The position numbers and the translations under genes were made by a program. The notes under the pieces are model-generated. The model saw only the letters and a program-made list of their open reading frames with translations, did not search any database and had not been told where the DNA came from. From NCBI GenBank assembly GCA_022450585.1, contig JAKUPR010000001.1, forward strand, positions 124,377-164,783: 40,407 bases of DNA, in the 5' to 3' direction. This document shows, piece after piece, positions 25,719 to 34,655 of this stretch. This DNA comes from Anaerolineales bacterium. Lineage in GTDB: Bacteria; Chloroflexota; Anaerolineae; Anaerolineales; UBA11657. Position 1 is the stretch's first letter. Every line of letters begins with the position of its first letter.

Positions 25719-26345
25719 CTACATCTTCCTTCTTCGTAATTGAACCCGCATACGTCGAGCTACACTTCTGACAATCGGTAATCTTGCTAACAATAGTAAG
25801 CCTATTGCAGCACCGAAGGCGAGAGGCTGTCTAATATCAGACTTCACAAGCCATATATAGTGAATCACAACTAACGGTCCAGTAATATATATAAGACGGT
25901 GCAGGGACTTCCAGCGTTTCCCCAAACGTTGCATCCATTTGCGATTAGATGTCATTGCGAGAGGAATCAGCGTTATGAAGGCAAGGAATCCTACCAGTGC
26001 GTATGGTTTTTTAAAGATGGCTTCTTGCAATAGAGACGCATTAAACCCATAGTCTATTCCTACGAAAACTAGGAAATGTAGGCATGTGTATGTGAAAGCA
26101 TATAGTCCCAGTGATCTTCGTATCCGGAGTATCTCTTTTAAACCAAAAAATGTGTTGATTGGGGTGCAAGCAAGTGTCAGAACTAGCAATATCAGCGCTG
26201 GCTTTCCTGTCCTGACGGTAATGTCTTGGATAGGATTAACTGACAGAGTTTGCGCAGATATATCCCAGATTAGTGTGGCCAATGGTGACAGTGAACCTAT
26301 GTGAGTTGCCGCCCGTATTAATCTGAGACTGGTTTTTCTCCGCAT
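25719..26345 (-). CDS. msrQ: Heme-binding membrane subunit MsrQ (YedZ-like)
   Basis: A 208-residue membrane protein of the ferric-reductase-like family with six helices. It shows TGKPALILLVLTLACTPINT, RRSLGLYAFTYTCLHFLVF with a heme-ligand His, and WKSLHRLIYITGPLVVIHYIW with further His residues. MsrQ takes electrons from the quinone pool (or a flavin carrier) to MsrP, so that MsrP can repair oxidised methionine in extracytoplasmic proteins. The C-terminus is very basic (RRMRVQLRRRKM). It lies 182 bp downstream of msrP on the same strand, the normal order. Confidence 0.92.
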   Translation of the reverse strand: MRRKTSLRLIRAATHIGSLSPLATLIWDISAQTLSVNPIQDITVRTGKPALILLVLTLACTPINTFFGLKEILRIRRSLGLYAFTYTCLHFLVFVGIDYGFNASLLQEAIFKKPYALVGFLAFITLIPLAMTSNRKWMQRLGKRWKSLHRLIYITGPLVVIHYIWLVKSDIRQPLAFGAAIGLLLLARLPIVRSVARRMRVQLRRRKM

Positions 26346-26527
26346 TGGATATTAATTGAGTTTAGATTTACTTGCCACTTTTTCCCATGGTTGTTTAGTA
26401 ACCAGCATGATTATGATAAGGAGCATTGCTTGTTGTGATGGCAATATGAGATTTCTATGTTCCCGTCGATGTTTCCAAATGCGAAGTAGTTACTACAGTA
26501 ATGTATCCATTGCAATCTTGGCGAAAC

Positions 26528-27478
26528 CTAAAAAAAGCGACGTAAATCCATTTCTTTGTACAGGTAGGTGACTTCTTCCTCGTAGCCGTTGAACATCATA
26601 GTTGGACGGCGAGTTAATTCGCCTATACGACGTTCCGTAGCCTGTGACCAGCGAGGGTGATGTACTGTGGGGTTGACATTTGCATAATAACCGTACTCTT
26701 TTGGAGCAGCAGCCATCCACAGTGTGGATGGCTGCTGCTCCACTAAATCAATTCTTACGATGGCCTTGATGCCCTTGAAACCATACTTCCATGGTATGAC
26801 TAGGCGTATTGGTGCACCGTTCTGTGGCAGGAGTGTTTTGCCATAAATGCCTGATGCAATAAAGGTTAGATCGTGCATTGCTTCGTCAAGACGCAGTCCT
26901 TCGACGTAGGGCCATTCGTACCATTTGTTGCGTTGCCCGGGCAATTGCTGTGGGTCATATAGGGTTTCGAAGCGCACGTGATTCGCATCTGCTGTGGGCT
27001 CAACTTCTGCTAGCAACTTCCTTAAAGGAAAACCTAGCCAAGGAATTACCATTGACCATCCCTCCACGCAACGTAATCGATATACACGTTCCTCTTGTTC
27101 GAAACCGTGAATTAGATCGTCAATGTCGTAAATTCTGGGGTTCTTCACCAAGCCTCCTACGGAGATTTTCCATGGCCTCGTACGAAAATTCTGCGATAGT
27201 GCGGCGACACGCTCTTTCTCTGTGGTGAACTCGTAGTAGTTGTTGTAGTTTGTAATGGCCTCGAAATCGTTCCATGTGTCACCTAGTTCGTCGGTACCGC
27301 TTATGGTAGGGCGTGGTTTTGTGGAGCCTGCTTCTGGACCGCGCATTACCTCAGGGATTTCCCGGCAGGCGACAGATGTGGCGGCACCAATTGCCATGGT
27401 GCCTGCTCGCATCATAAATTGTCGACGGGATAGGTATGTGTTTTCTGGCGTAATTTCAGAGGCGCTAATATTGTTCAT
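26528..27478 (-). CDS. msrP: Protein-methionine-sulfoxide reductase catalytic subunit MsrP
   Basis: A molybdopterin enzyme of the sulfite-oxidase fold that reduces methionine sulfoxide in exported proteins. The twin-arginine signal is plain (SRRQFMMRAGTMAIGAATSV, residues 18-37), so the folded, Moco-loaded protein goes through Tat. The molybdenum-ligand Cys is in VYRLRCVEGWSMVIPW. Family blocks ITNYNNYYEF, PRIYDIDDLI, LPQNGAPIRLVIPWKYGFKG and QPSTLWMAAAPKEYGYYANV are all present. The 316 residues match the family. MsrQ follows downstream, and moaA for cofactor synthesis lies about 13 kb away. Confidence 0.95.
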   Translation of the reverse strand: MNNISASEITPENTYLSRRQFMMRAGTMAIGAATSVACREIPEVMRGPEAGSTKPRPTISGTDELGDTWNDFEAITNYNNYYEFTTEKERVAALSQNFRTRPWKISVGGLVKNPRIYDIDDLIHGFEQEERVYRLRCVEGWSMVIPWLGFPLRKLLAEVEPTADANHVRFETLYDPQQLPGQRNKWYEWPYVEGLRLDEAMHDLTFIASGIYGKTLLPQNGAPIRLVIPWKYGFKGIKAIVRIDLVEQQPSTLWMAAAPKEYGYYANVNPTVHHPRWSQATERRIGELTRRPTMMFNGYEEEVTYLYKEMDLRRFF

Positions 27479-27661
27479 AGCCTTTTATTGGATGGATGTC
27501 TTTACCATTGTATCGTTTGGTCCTAGCTTGCACAAACACCTTCAATGTATGCTGGATTTCATGTCTTTTCCAAAATATGGGATATAGGATTCAAAACCAT
27601 TTTTTCTATGGTCCACATTAAGGTTTAACAGTGTAAAAAACTTGTCTTGAAGTGATGCTGG

Positions 27662-28180
27662 CTATATGTTTTGCTCATGGTCTAGGTTACTTATTTCAAG
27701 CTCTTTTAGTAAATCGTCTATATTGAGGGGTTCGGTGACCATTACAAGACTACTCGCCGAATTGCGTGGCCATTGCGACTTTGGGCGGTCCCAGTAGAGT
27801 TCGACACCATTTTGGTCTGGGTCTCGTATATATAATGCCTCGCTTACTCCGTGGTCTGCAGCTCCGTCCAGCTGGATGTGTGCTTTGTATAAACGTCGCA
27901 GGGCATCTGCGAGTTTAGCTCTCGTATTGTAACGGATTGCCATATGGTAGAGCCCGGTGGAACTGGTTGGTGGTGGTGCGCACCCGGCGCTTTGCCACGT
28001 GTTGATACCAATATGGTGATGGTAGTCTCCGGCAGATAGAAATGCTGCTGAGTCCTCGATTTGTTGGGTTATCGTGAATCCGAGAACCCCATGATAGAAC
28101 TCAAGGGAACGGTGAAGATCGGCTACTTTGAGGTGGACATGCCCTATATGAGTGTCTTCTGGAATTGGTTCGAAGACCAT
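27662..28180 (-). CDS. VOC-superfamily metalloenzyme (glyoxalase/extradiol dioxygenase-like)
   Basis: A 172-residue protein with paired beta-alpha-beta-beta-beta modules. The first opens HIGHVHLKVADLHRSLEFYH and ends AFLSAGDYHHHIGINTW; the second has YHMAIRYNTRAKLADALRRL and IRDPDQNGVELYWDRP. The metal ligands would be His in HVHLKV, His in GDYHHHI or YHMAIR and Glu in VELYW. This order (HLKVAD, DYHHHIG, GVELY) resembles the CatE/2,3-dihydroxybiphenyl-dioxygenase-type subgroup with one domain. The reaction is unknown. TAATAT lies 12 bp before the ATG, so the leader may be very short. Confidence 0.82.
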   Translation of the reverse strand: MVFEPIPEDTHIGHVHLKVADLHRSLEFYHGVLGFTITQQIEDSAAFLSAGDYHHHIGINTWQSAGCAPPPTSSTGLYHMAIRYNTRAKLADALRRLYKAHIQLDGAADHGVSEALYIRDPDQNGVELYWDRPKSQWPRNSASSLVMVTEPLNIDDLLKELEISNLDHEQNI

Positions 28181-28408
28181 TGCATTGATTTATATTATTT
28201 GTGTTTTGTTACTAGGTTAGACTATACACTGAAACTAAGCGGTTCAGCAAGAGTAGTATGTTGAACCGGACAAACCTATCTTAGGTGTCTTAGGTATGGG
28301 TCCATTGCGGGTCATGGAGAGTTTTATTTGATTGGGTCCGGACGCGTGGCTCTCTTGTCTCCAGCTAGCTCATTTAATATAGTTGATTAACTCTATCACG
28401 AGTTGTAA

Positions 28409-28432
28409 TAATCAGCAGGTGTATGCTGATTA
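28409..28432. other. Hairpin downstream of the prenyltransferase gene
   Basis: TAATCAGC (28409-28416) and GCTGATTA (28425-28432) form an 8-bp stem with an 8-nt loop, 32 bp after the ubiA-family stop. On the minus strand only a weak T-rich stretch follows, so it is at most a weak terminator. Confidence 0.4.
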
Positions 28433-28463
28433 CGATGCCGCAAAACTAACGATGCGTTTTGTA

Positions 28464-29387
28464 CTACTTGTTTGCAATAGCTAATAAGAAACCTGCGATT
28501 TGTCCGAATCCAGCTGTAGCAACAACGCCGACTCCTAGAAGCGTGTTTCGGGAATAACGTTGCGGTATCTTGTAGCCGCCGCGCTTGAGCTCAAATAGAC
28601 TTAGGGCAGCAATAGGCATTGTGGCTGCTTGTGCGAGCACTACGGTTATCGGTATACCTAAAGGCGTAATAAACCAGGACATGATGTATCCGGCGGTCAG
28701 CAAACCAGCATACAGTTTTGCTGCTTTTTCTGGCCCCAAAATTACAACCAGAGTTTGCTTGAGTGTTTTTCGATCGGACTTGAAATCTGGGAAAGCTACA
28801 CTTATTACGCTGGCAAGAATGAGAGATGCACAAGGAAGGCAAGCTAGAGCAAACATTAGATTTGCCTTGCCAGTTTGTGCGCTATATCCAAAAAGGGGCA
28901 CCAGTAGGCCGATTATTAGAGTAACATACAATTCTCCAAGTCCGCGTTCTACAAGAGATAGGGGTGGCGCAGAATATCCCAGGGCTCCAATGGCGGCTAT
29001 AGCAAAAATAACCAAAGTGGTCAGACCAAATGTGGAGAATGTCAGCGTAGCAGTGGCCAACAGGAAAACTGCCAGGCTGAAAGCAACCAAAGCCGCTAAT
29101 CTTGCCACTTGCGGAGCCAATCTCCCCTCTGCGAGTACGCCACTACCTCCGCTGAAAAATGTTCGGTGACGATTAGAATAGTCTCCAACTTGATCGTAGT
29201 ATTCATTTAAGAAATGGGTTGAAAGTTGTAACAACCACATCGTTGCTAATCCTACGAGAAGAGCCATTATGTCCAGCAGACCTGTTTGATGTAATGCCAT
29301 TAGTACTCCAATGACATAGAAGATTCCTGAACCGAGGAGAAATTGCAGACGTGCAAGCTTCAGAAAATATCTTAGTTGTACAAACAT
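28464..29387 (-). CDS. UbiA-family membrane prenyltransferase (MenA-like)
   Basis: About 307 residues and nine hydrophobic helices. The two prenyl-diphosphate Asp motifs are visible: NEYYDQVGD (NxxxDxxxD) near residue 68 and DFKSD near 206. FFSGGSGVLAEGRLAPQ after the first motif resembles MenA, which prenylates 1,4-dihydroxy-2-naphthoate in menaquinone synthesis. Other UbiA branches (heme O, tocopherol, chlorophyll, lipid) remain possible because no other men gene is near. ATG at 29387 is preferred to the TTG at 29426; GAGACC lies upstream. Confidence 0.85.
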   Translation of the reverse strand: MFVQLRYFLKLARLQFLLGSGIFYVIGVLMALHQTGLLDIMALLVGLATMWLLQLSTHFLNEYYDQVGDYSNRHRTFFSGGSGVLAEGRLAPQVARLAALVAFSLAVFLLATATLTFSTFGLTTLVIFAIAAIGALGYSAPPLSLVERGLGELYVTLIIGLLVPLFGYSAQTGKANLMFALACLPCASLILASVISVAFPDFKSDRKTLKQTLVVILGPEKAAKLYAGLLTAGYIMSWFITPLGIPITVVLAQAATMPIAALSLFELKRGGYKIPQRYSRNTLLGVGVVATAGFGQIAGFLLAIANK

Positions 29388-29675
29388 GGTATAGGTCTCA
29401 ATGATAGCACTGTGCTTCAATAACAATATACCTTAGCCAGAGCAAACGTACTGGTTCCATTTGTTATTTTACATACGTTTCATACATAGTATTGTCCTAC
29501 AGATGCTGAGACGATGTGCATGATGGTTGGATGCTATGTTGGTACCAAATCTGAAACAAAAAGACAGCGATTATTTTATGACTGGTCTGTGAAAGTTGTG
29601 TCCGCCGGGCGTTCGGCTCTATCGCTGCTAATCACTAATGCGAGCTCTGGAATATTCAAACATGGACACCTACAG

Positions 29676-29681
29676 TATAAT
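29676..29681 (+). promoter_or_regulatory. -10 element of guaB
   Basis: A perfect TATAAT with no convincing -35. It would give a leader of about 17 nt carrying AGG before the guaB ATG. Confidence 0.45.
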
Positions 29682-29704
29682 CCGCTTAGATCCAATAGGT
29701 AGTC

Positions 29705-31150
29705 ATGAATCTTAGACCACATGTAGGGCTTACTTTTGATGACGTGCTGCTAGTCCCAAAGCGTTCTGCAATCAAGTCGCGTAGTCTGGTATCCACCAGT
29801 ACGTACTTCAGCCGGGGCATTCAAATTGCCGTTCCGATTGTCAGTGCTAACATGGATACTGTGACCGAGGCTCCCATGGCAATAGCTATGGCACGTGCCG
29901 GCGGAATAGGTGTAATCCACCGCTTTATGCCAATCAAGAAACAAGCATTACAGATTTCCAGAGTCAAACGAGTAGAAAGTTTTATCGTCGAGGATCCTCT
30001 TGTCATCTCGGCCGATGCTAAAGTATCCGATGCGCGTCAAATGCTCGAAGATACCAAGGTCGGAGGATTGGGTGTGCTAGATTCCCAGGCTAAGCTAATT
30101 GGCCTTATAACAACCCGCGATATCCTTCTTGAAACCAATCTCAACATATTGGTGAAGGATGTGATGACCACGCTTGATAGATTGGTAACCGCGCCAGTGG
30201 GTATTAGTATGGAAGAAGCCCGCGCTCAGCTTCACAAACGTGGGGTGGAGAAACTACCCTTAGTTGATGAACACGGAACCTTGCAGGGTATGATCACTAC
30301 AAAAGACATAATAAAACTTGAAAAGCATCCGGATGCCACAAAGGATGAAAAAGGTCGCTTGCGAGTTGCGGCAGCGGTCGGAGTACGTGACAATGATTTT
30401 GAGCGAGCGCTAGCCTGCGTAAATGCGGGAGCAGATGCCTTAGTTGTCGATATCGCCCATGGTCATTCTGACATGGCGATCAAAATGGTCCAACAACTCA
30501 AACGCCGTTTGCCGGATGTGGATGTTATCGCTGGGAACGTAGCGACTCCTGAGGGGGTACACGATTTGGCCTCAGTAGGTGCAGATGGGATCAAAGTCGG
30601 AGTAGGTCCTGGGTCAACATGTGTAACTCGTAGCGTGACCGGATTCGGAGTTCCGCAATTAACTGCGGTGTCCGAATGCTCTAAAGATGGGCAAGCATCA
30701 GGAGTTCCTATATTAGCAGACGGAGGAATTCGTACTAGCGGCGACATAGTCAAAGCCCTCGGGGCCGGAGCCAGTGCAGTAATGGTGGGGAGCTTGCTAG
30801 CTGGAACGGATGAGAGCCCGGGAGCAGTGATCGTGCGTGGTGGGCGTCGATATAAAATTGTACGGGGCATGGCATCTCTGACCGCTAATATCCACCGTAG
30901 AGAAATTGACGGGCATACTGACGTGCATCCCACTGACTTGGAGCAAGTTATCCCAGAGGGTGTGGAGGCCATAGTGCCATATCGTGGTGGCGCTAAGGAG
31001 ACCATCATCCAACTCGTAGGAGGTTTGCGTAGTGGTTTGAGCTACTGTGGTGCAAACACAATACAAAGCCTGTGGGAGTCGGCAGAATTTATCCGCATTA
31101 CGCCAGCTGGTATGATTGAAAACGAGCACCACGACGTGCAGGCCGTATAG
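29705..31150 (+). CDS. guaB: IMP dehydrogenase
   Basis: GuaB oxidises IMP to XMP with NAD+, the committed step of guanine nucleotide synthesis. The 481 residues include the barrel start LTFDDVLLVPKRS, two CBS domains (about 95-205; VKDVMTTLDRLVTAP between them), KVGVGPGSTCVTRSVTGFG with the catalytic Cys loop, ILADGGIRTSGDIVKALGAG, and the flap region. The MASLTAN segment in the flap is slightly unusual for the family. ATG 29705 has AGGT close upstream. It stands alone except for cinA after it. Confidence 0.96.
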   Translation: MNLRPHVGLTFDDVLLVPKRSAIKSRSLVSTSTYFSRGIQIAVPIVSANMDTVTEAPMAIAMARAGGIGVIHRFMPIKKQALQISRVKRVESFIVEDPLVISADAKVSDARQMLEDTKVGGLGVLDSQAKLIGLITTRDILLETNLNILVKDVMTTLDRLVTAPVGISMEEARAQLHKRGVEKLPLVDEHGTLQGMITTKDIIKLEKHPDATKDEKGRLRVAAAVGVRDNDFERALACVNAGADALVVDIAHGHSDMAIKMVQQLKRRLPDVDVIAGNVATPEGVHDLASVGADGIKVGVGPGSTCVTRSVTGFGVPQLTAVSECSKDGQASGVPILADGGIRTSGDIVKALGAGASAVMVGSLLAGTDESPGAVIVRGGRRYKIVRGMASLTANIHRREIDGHTDVHPTDLEQVIPEGVEAIVPYRGGAKETIIQLVGGLRSGLSYCGANTIQSLWESAEFIRITPAGMIENEHHDVQAV

Positions 31151-31177
31151 CATAAATAGTGAGCCCTCCGTCGGTTA

Positions 31178-31218
31178 GCTGATTGTATTCCGCTTTGATT
31201 CCGTCAAAGACAATCAGC
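31178..31218. other. Two-tier stem-loop between guaB and cinA
   Basis: GCTGATTGT (31178-31186) pairs with ACAATCAGC (31210-31218), and inside it CTTTGA (31193-31198) pairs with TCAAAG (31204-31209) around TTCCG. ATTCCG appears twice. No T-run follows on either strand, so it may be an mRNA 3'-end protector rather than an intrinsic terminator. Confidence 0.55.
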
Positions 31219-31296
31219 AACATGTAACAGTACTAATCGATTGTAAAGCACGATGGATGATTGACGGGGCGGGGGTCATTTTCGAGAGGTGTTAAA

Positions 31297-32490
31297 TTGA
31301 TAGCTGACCAACCTGTCGCTGAAATCATTGCTGTTGGGAGTGAAATAGTCTCTGGTTTCACTGTTGATACAAATAGTTCACATTTGGCTCGTACCTTGAG
31401 TGGCGTGGGTATCGAGGTTCGCTTCATATCTGCAGTTGGGGATGAGGAGCACCTGATTGCAGATGCGGTTCAACTAGGATTGTCTCGCTCGGATGTCGTA
31501 TTGACTACTGGAGGATTAGGTCCTACCGTGGATGACAAGACTCGGGCTGCAGTAGCATTTGCGACGGGTACTTCGCTAGTATTTCGGCCGGAACTGCTAG
31601 AGCAGATTAAGTCTCGATTTGGGGAATGGGGACGTACAATGAGCAATAATAACCTCCAGCAAGCTTACACTCCGGAGGGGTCTCTAGCAATCGAAAATCC
31701 AGTTGGAACGGCGCCATCTTTCATAACAACGCATAAGGATAGCCGAGTCATTTGCCTTCCCGGAGTTCCGCGCGAAATGATCTATCTTCTGGACCACGAG
31801 GTGGTACCTTATTTAGTCAGTAATTTCCCTTTTACGAATGTGATTAAGTCCCGAGTGCTTCACACAGTGGGTATCGGTGAAAGTGTGGTCGATTCTGAAA
31901 TTAGTGATCTTTTGTCTCTGGAGTCTCCTCAGATTGGATTATTGGCTCATAGTGGTGTCGTAGATATTAAGATAACAGCTACTGCTTCCGATGAGGTGCG
32001 GACAAACGAATTGATAGTTCGAGTGGAAGGAATTGTACGCGACCGATTAGGCGATGCGGTATTTGGGGCTGACGAGGAGTCATTAGAGTTAGTTGTTCTG
32101 AACCAATTGGAGGCTCTCGGACATACAATAGCTGTGGTGGAGATCGGAACGCGTGGTCAACTGGCCGAGAAACTTTCCATAGCCGATGCTGGGCGAGGCA
32201 TTTTTCGCGCAGGAGTTATTCACAATAGTCGGTCTGTTACCGATGACAGTGAACTTAATTCATATTTGGAGAAGACAGTAATGGGCTGTCTTCATACCTA
32301 TAATACTGACCTATGTGCCGCCTCTATGGTAGTAAAAGGGGAAACGGGAAACAAGATTGCAGTGGCGCTTTTACTGGCAGAAACTGGAGATGTTCTGATC
32401 GAGACTAGAGGTCATGGAGGACATGTGGAATCTGCTCGGGAATGGAGCGCCAATCTAGGTCTTAATCTGGTGCGGACCACATTGTCTTGA
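31297..32490 (+). CDS. cinA: CinA-like protein with a degenerate NMN-deamidase domain
   Basis: CinA proteins join an N-terminal MoCF-like domain (ADP-ribose/NMN pyrophosphatase type) to a C-terminal PncC domain that deamidates NMN. The N-terminal half is normal: GSEIVSGFTVDTNSSHLART, VGDEEHLIADAV, VVLTTGGLGPTVDDKTR and the PGVPREMIYLLD block. The C-terminal domain (about 262-397) keeps the fold sequence but its ESCTGG active-site motif reads EIGTRG: the catalytic Ser is Ile283. The later GIAGPxGG motif is also lost (VVKGETG). Deamidase activity is therefore unlikely. The start is TTG 31297, with GAGAGG 7 nt upstream. Confidence 0.9.
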   Translation: MIADQPVAEIIAVGSEIVSGFTVDTNSSHLARTLSGVGIEVRFISAVGDEEHLIADAVQLGLSRSDVVLTTGGLGPTVDDKTRAAVAFATGTSLVFRPELLEQIKSRFGEWGRTMSNNNLQQAYTPEGSLAIENPVGTAPSFITTHKDSRVICLPGVPREMIYLLDHEVVPYLVSNFPFTNVIKSRVLHTVGIGESVVDSEISDLLSLESPQIGLLAHSGVVDIKITATASDEVRTNELIVRVEGIVRDRLGDAVFGADEESLELVVLNQLEALGHTIAVVEIGTRGQLAEKLSIADAGRGIFRAGVIHNSRSVTDDSELNSYLEKTVMGCLHTYNTDLCAASMVVKGETGNKIAVALLLAETGDVLIETRGHGGHVESAREWSANLGLNLVRTTLS

Positions 32491-32663
32491 AACTATGTTA
32501 AACGGATCATTGCATCAAGCATCTCTACCCCATTACAATTTTGGTGTCTAAGAATAATTTTGTGATTAAAGGATGCCGAGTATGATGAGGACTATCAATA
32601 TTTGATACTCACCTGTAATACCTATCAATTTTCAGAATGATAGTTGATAATTATCATATATTA

Positions 32664-33185
32664 TTAAGGGGCATTGATTGTTGGTTGAGAGTTGCCTTGC
32701 ATCCATTTTGCGTCCGCTAAAACCACAGATGTCTTAATTTGCAAGTCAGGTATTGACCAATACTTTTGCAGAAGCATCTCTCTTTCAGATTGGTCAACTA
32801 GTCTGTATCCATGCTTCTGATAGAATGAAATAGCCCACGTTGCATTTTCCCAAGTACCAATTAGGATGGGTTTTTCGGTGATTTTTTCTAGGTATTTCAA
32901 AAGATTGGTGCCTATTCCCTGATTTTGAACCTTGGGACGTACATATGCGTGACGAATGAGAGTAACCTCTCTTTTGTCTTGAATTCCCATTACGCCAGTT
33001 AGTTTACCCCCCTGTTCATTTCCCCAGAAAACGATGCCGTCCTGTATTTCGAGTGAAAGTGCATTCTTGCTCATATAAGGTTCGTGCCACGAGTCTTGAG
33101 GAATAACACCGCGATATGCTTTGGCAGCCTCGTTGATAATCTCATAGATTGTTTGAAAATCCGCTTTATGACAATGTCTGATCAT
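32664..33185 (-). CDS. GNAT-family N-acetyltransferase
   Basis: A cytosolic acetyl-CoA-dependent N-acetyltransferase of about 173 residues. The core is complete: IRHCHKADFQTIYEIINEAA at the start, LTGVMGIQDKREVTLIRHAY, then VRPKVQNQGIGTNLLKYL with the acetyl-CoA pyrophosphate loop QxxGxG, and TWAISFYQKHGYRLV. I start at ATG 33185, which has GGGGTGG 9 nt upstream; the longer reading from 33281 adds 32 residues foreign to the family. Acceptor unknown. It converges on cinA. Confidence 0.88.
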   Translation of the reverse strand: MIRHCHKADFQTIYEIINEAAKAYRGVIPQDSWHEPYMSKNALSLEIQDGIVFWGNEQGGKLTGVMGIQDKREVTLIRHAYVRPKVQNQGIGTNLLKYLEKITEKPILIGTWENATWAISFYQKHGYRLVDQSEREMLLQKYWSIPDLQIKTSVVLADAKWMQGNSQPTINAP

Positions 33186-33502
33186 GTAGTGAACCACCCC
33201 CAGACTTTCTAGGGACGTATTTAGATATGTATTTCTCTGCCTTAATGTACAACCCTGAGACGGACAAATAGATGTTTCCAATGATATTGCATTGTAATCT
33301 TTTGCAGTCTATCGTTGCTCGGATGGAGGCTGTGAATTTGTTCCTTGAAAAAATAACATAGATCTCCAGGCATTCTCCGGTTTCTTGCAAAAGTCGCGTC
33401 ATATCTGTTCTAGGCACACTTTCATGTGGAAATACAATATAATTATTCATTCATTGATTATATGATTGTAGTTTTCGCATCCATTTTTTGGGAGAGGCGG
33501 TT
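33186..33502. other. Gene-poor stretch between GNAT and the pentapeptide lipoprotein
   Basis: About 317 bp. A minus-strand frame of 94 codons (33166-33450) exists but overlaps the GNAT start, has no ribosome-binding site and matches nothing I know; I do not call it. GGGAGAGG near the right end is the ribosome-binding site of the lipoprotein at 33503. Confidence 0.45.
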
Positions 33503-33883
33503 ATGAAAAAGCCAATAGTAGCCCATAGTCTTATTCTTGTCGCGATCGCGGTATTAGTATGTTCTTGTGCTAAGACTGTGAATGGATGCAAGATAGAGCC
33601 TGCCACAGATTGTCGTGGTGCTGATTTGGTTGGGGTTGATTTGAGCAATTCCCAGCTAAGTGCAGCTGACTTTACTGATGCTGAACTGCGTGGCGCCAAT
33701 CTGAGAGGTGCTAATCTAAATTGGGCGAACTTGAGTAATGCAGATTTGCGTGGATCCAATATGAGAGAATCTATATTGAGCGGGGCCATACTTAGGGGAG
33801 CCCGGTACGATGTCCAAACGGAATGGCCCGAAGGTTTCGACCCTGTGGTAGCCAATGCGGTGCTAGTGTCAGAGGATGACTGA
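33503..33883 (+). CDS. Pentapeptide-repeat lipoprotein
   Basis: A 126-residue predicted lipoprotein (signal with VLVCSC as lipobox). After it comes a run of about a dozen pentapeptide repeats of the A(D/N)LxG type, e.g. RGANLRGANLNWANLSNADL, which should fold as a short right-handed beta-helix. A unique tail (YDVQTEWPEGFDPVVANAVL) resembles the end of many pentapeptide proteins. It would sit outside the membrane. The function is unknown; most such proteins are scaffolds, and it is too short and exported to be a Qnr-type gyrase protector. ATG 33503 has a good GGAGAGG before it. Confidence 0.85.
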   Translation: MKKPIVAHSLILVAIAVLVCSCAKTVNGCKIEPATDCRGADLVGVDLSNSQLSAADFTDAELRGANLRGANLNWANLSNADLRGSNMRESILSGAILRGARYDVQTEWPEGFDPVVANAVLVSEDD

Positions 33884-33991
33884 ACATACCGTCTAAACAG
33901 CTATGGAATCCCAAAGAAAGACACAGACTGCTCCTCCGTAGCATACCCGGCTTGGTCGAAATATACTAATTGTTTTTGAAGTGGAGATATC

Positions 33992-34408
33992 ATGAGTATC
34001 CCTATTTTGTTGGCCCTTGTAACTCTTGTCACCTTTGGTATCAACGCATTTTTCGGGAAGGTTGCAGGTGCCAATCAGGTATACGTTCCTAGTTTCATGA
34101 CTGTTACATCTCTGTGTCTCGGTCTTGTCGGGATTGTCATACATATAATACAGAAACATCCGTTTGAGTTGTCAGCCAAGATGGTTGCCCTTGGATCCAT
34201 CGGAGGAATAATTGCAGGGGTGGGTTTCTATACTATGCTACTAGCCTTTCGTATGAACGCTCACGGTAGTATCATTTTCCCGATTACTGCGCTGAGCGTG
34301 ATTGTATCTGTGCCACTTTCGCTAATTATATTCCGTGAGCCGGTGACCGCGACAAAACTACTGGGTCTTGGTTTTGGGATTACTTCAATCATATTCTTAA
34401 CCCGATAG
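33992..34408 (+). CDS. Half-size EamA/DMT-type membrane protein
   Basis: A 138-residue membrane protein with about four or five helices and one EamA-like repeat. GFYTMLLAFRMNAHGSIIFP and IIFREPVTATKLLGLGFG near the end are the family's last-helix pattern. Full DMT carriers have two such repeats in about 290 residues, so this should act as a dimer or with a partner, as in small EmrE/YdcZ-like types. GGAG stands 9 nt before ATG 33992. Substrate unknown. It lies 108 bp after the pentapeptide lipoprotein gene. Confidence 0.78.
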   Translation: MSIPILLALVTLVTFGINAFFGKVAGANQVYVPSFMTVTSLCLGLVGIVIHIIQKHPFELSAKMVALGSIGGIIAGVGFYTMLLAFRMNAHGSIIFPITALSVIVSVPLSLIIFREPVTATKLLGLGFGITSIIFLTR

Positions 34409-34463
34409 AATATAGGATAGTGCTTAATTATATTACCTAGATGTGCGGCGACTACTAGGATTG

Positions 34464-34490
34464 AACAGATACGTAAACTGGGTATCTGTT
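34464..34490. other. Inverted repeat / hairpin
   Basis: AACAGATAC (34464-34472) and GTATCTGTT (34482-34490) are perfect arms around a 9-nt loop. It is in the 286-bp gap after the EamA-type gene; no T-run follows. Confidence 0.45.
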
Positions 34491-34618
34491 AGCCATGCAC
34501 AGCACCGTTTTCAAGTGAGATCTGCGTCACTTTGTATGACTTTAAAGTATGAATAAGTATATCCAAGGTAATTCCTAGGGCTGATAAGCCACTGACTTTG
34601 CGTGTTGGTGGGGACACC

Positions 34619-34655
34619 GGTTTTCTCCCTATGCCGGAGTTTCGTTGAGAAAACC
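34619..34655. other. Inverted repeat / hairpin
   Basis: GGTTTTCTC (34619-34627) and GAGAAAACC (34647-34655) are perfect arms with a 19-nt loop, 39 bp from the stop of the minus-strand HTH gene. It may serve as a terminator region between convergent genes. Confidence 0.45.

Noticed and set aside
26528-26720. An inverted repeat GAGCAGCAGCCATCCA / TGGATGGCTGCTGCTC near 26702-26741
   Set aside because: It is a true palindromic stretch but lies inside msrP, where it encodes the conserved QQPSTLWMAAAPKE region in frame, so no separate role is claimed.
30463-31008. A 181-codon minus-strand frame inside guaB
   Set aside because: It is the antisense shadow of the conserved IMP dehydrogenase barrel; no start signal or family match.
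33166-33450. A 94-codon minus-strand frame starting MNNYIVFPHESVPRTD
   Set aside because: It overlaps the GNAT start, has no ribosome-binding site or recognisable family, and its second half is unconvincing as protein. It may be chance in a low-stop region.
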